A stretch of DNA of 64,000 bases, taken from an uncultured Saccharospirillaceae bacterium (GTDB lineage Bacteria; Pseudomonadota; Gammaproteobacteria; Pseudomonadales; Oceanobacteraceae). Shown here piece by piece: positions 63,964 to 64,000 of the stretch. The position numbers and the translations under genes are program-made. The stretch spans positions 1 to 64,000 of the forward strand of contig CANMOZ010000018.1 of the NCBI GenBank assembly GCA_947499545.1. The letters are read 5' to 3'. Each line of letters starts with the position of its first letter. The stretch's first letter is position 1. Below the pieces are notes generated by a model that was not told the origin of the DNA, made no database searches, and was given only the letters and a program-made list of their open reading frames with translations.

Positions 63964-64000
63964 ATGATCTTAGTGTCGAGAACTGGGGCAATTAAAGCCC
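63964..64000 (+). CDS. Possible start of gspH (cut by window end)
   Basis: An ATG opens a frame that stays open to the window edge and reads MILVSRTGAIKA, a short basic lead of the kind that precedes a prepilin GFTLIEL site. gspH normally follows gspG. Only 12 codons are visible, so this is a suggestion from gene order. Confidence 0.35.
   Translation, partial: MILVSRTGAIKA

Overview
The window looks like chromosome from a free-living, aerobic, probably marine gammaproteobacterium of moderate GC content. Several blocks keep the gene order I remember from Pseudomonas: alpha/beta hydrolase - fadD - hrpA - KAS III, and DUF1853 / nadK - metallophosphatase - rhomboid - yeaC - pepN. Genes for beta-oxidation (FadD, ETF, ETF-QO), histidine use (Hut), lysine use and type II secretion also fit that group. 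I cannot name a genus. I saw no rRNA, tRNA, CRISPR array, insertion sequence or prophage. Residue numbers and coordinates were counted by eye.

Layout. 1-8.7 kb: the 3' part of a surface-type protein with Asp-Thr-Gly repeats, RNase II (rnb), a membrane adenylate cyclase, a TPR lipoprotein, trpE, and a soluble chemoreceptor whose zinc-binding domain has lost ligands. 8.8-14.6 kb: histidine degradation genes hutI-hutG-hutU-hutH. 14.6-19.1 kb: tusA, proS, a lytic transglycosylase, a CBS protein and a degenerate CAP-like lipoprotein. 19.1-27.3 kb: lipid and RNA genes (hydrolase, fadD, hrpA, KAS III). 27.7-30.4 kb: a four-gene operon for a copper-type RiPP metallophore, with a secreted EGKCG-repeat precursor, a DUF692/MNIO enzyme, a DUF2063 partner and a DoxX membrane protein. 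It closely resembles the Haemophilus hvf (oxazolin) and bufferin systems and is the most notable system here. 30.5-42.7 kb: mlaA, DUF1853, nadK, phosphatase, rhomboid, yeaC, pepN, a Ycf48-like/RND pair and a MarR regulator. 42.7-47.1 kb (minus strand): folE-folX-SDR-FeS photolyase-PQQ-type dehydrogenase, a pterin-plus-photolyase operon. 47.2-51.7 kb: selO, then a TonB receptor with a HmuY-like lipoprotein behind a perfect Fur box. 52.2-55.8 kb: lysine catabolism (DUF1338 2-oxoadipate enzyme, lysine/saccharopine dehydrogenase, ALDH7). 55.9-60.5 kb: ETF-QO, an outer-membrane barrel, etfB-etfA. 60.6 kb to the end: gspE-gspF-gspG and possibly the first codons of gspH.

How the genes work together. 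The Hut and lysine clusters feed carbon into central metabolism. FadD activates fatty acids, and ETF with ETF-QO passes electrons from acyl-CoA dehydrogenases, and possibly from 2-hydroxyglutarate oxidation, to quinone. Metal handling appears twice: a Fur-controlled haem-type uptake pair, and the RiPP operon that probably buffers copper in the periplasm. Four short genes too small for routine annotation are proposed: a 35-residue membrane peptide after hrpA, a 51-residue membrane protein with its own terminator, a CxxC peptide opposite pepN and a 36-codon frame before tusA.
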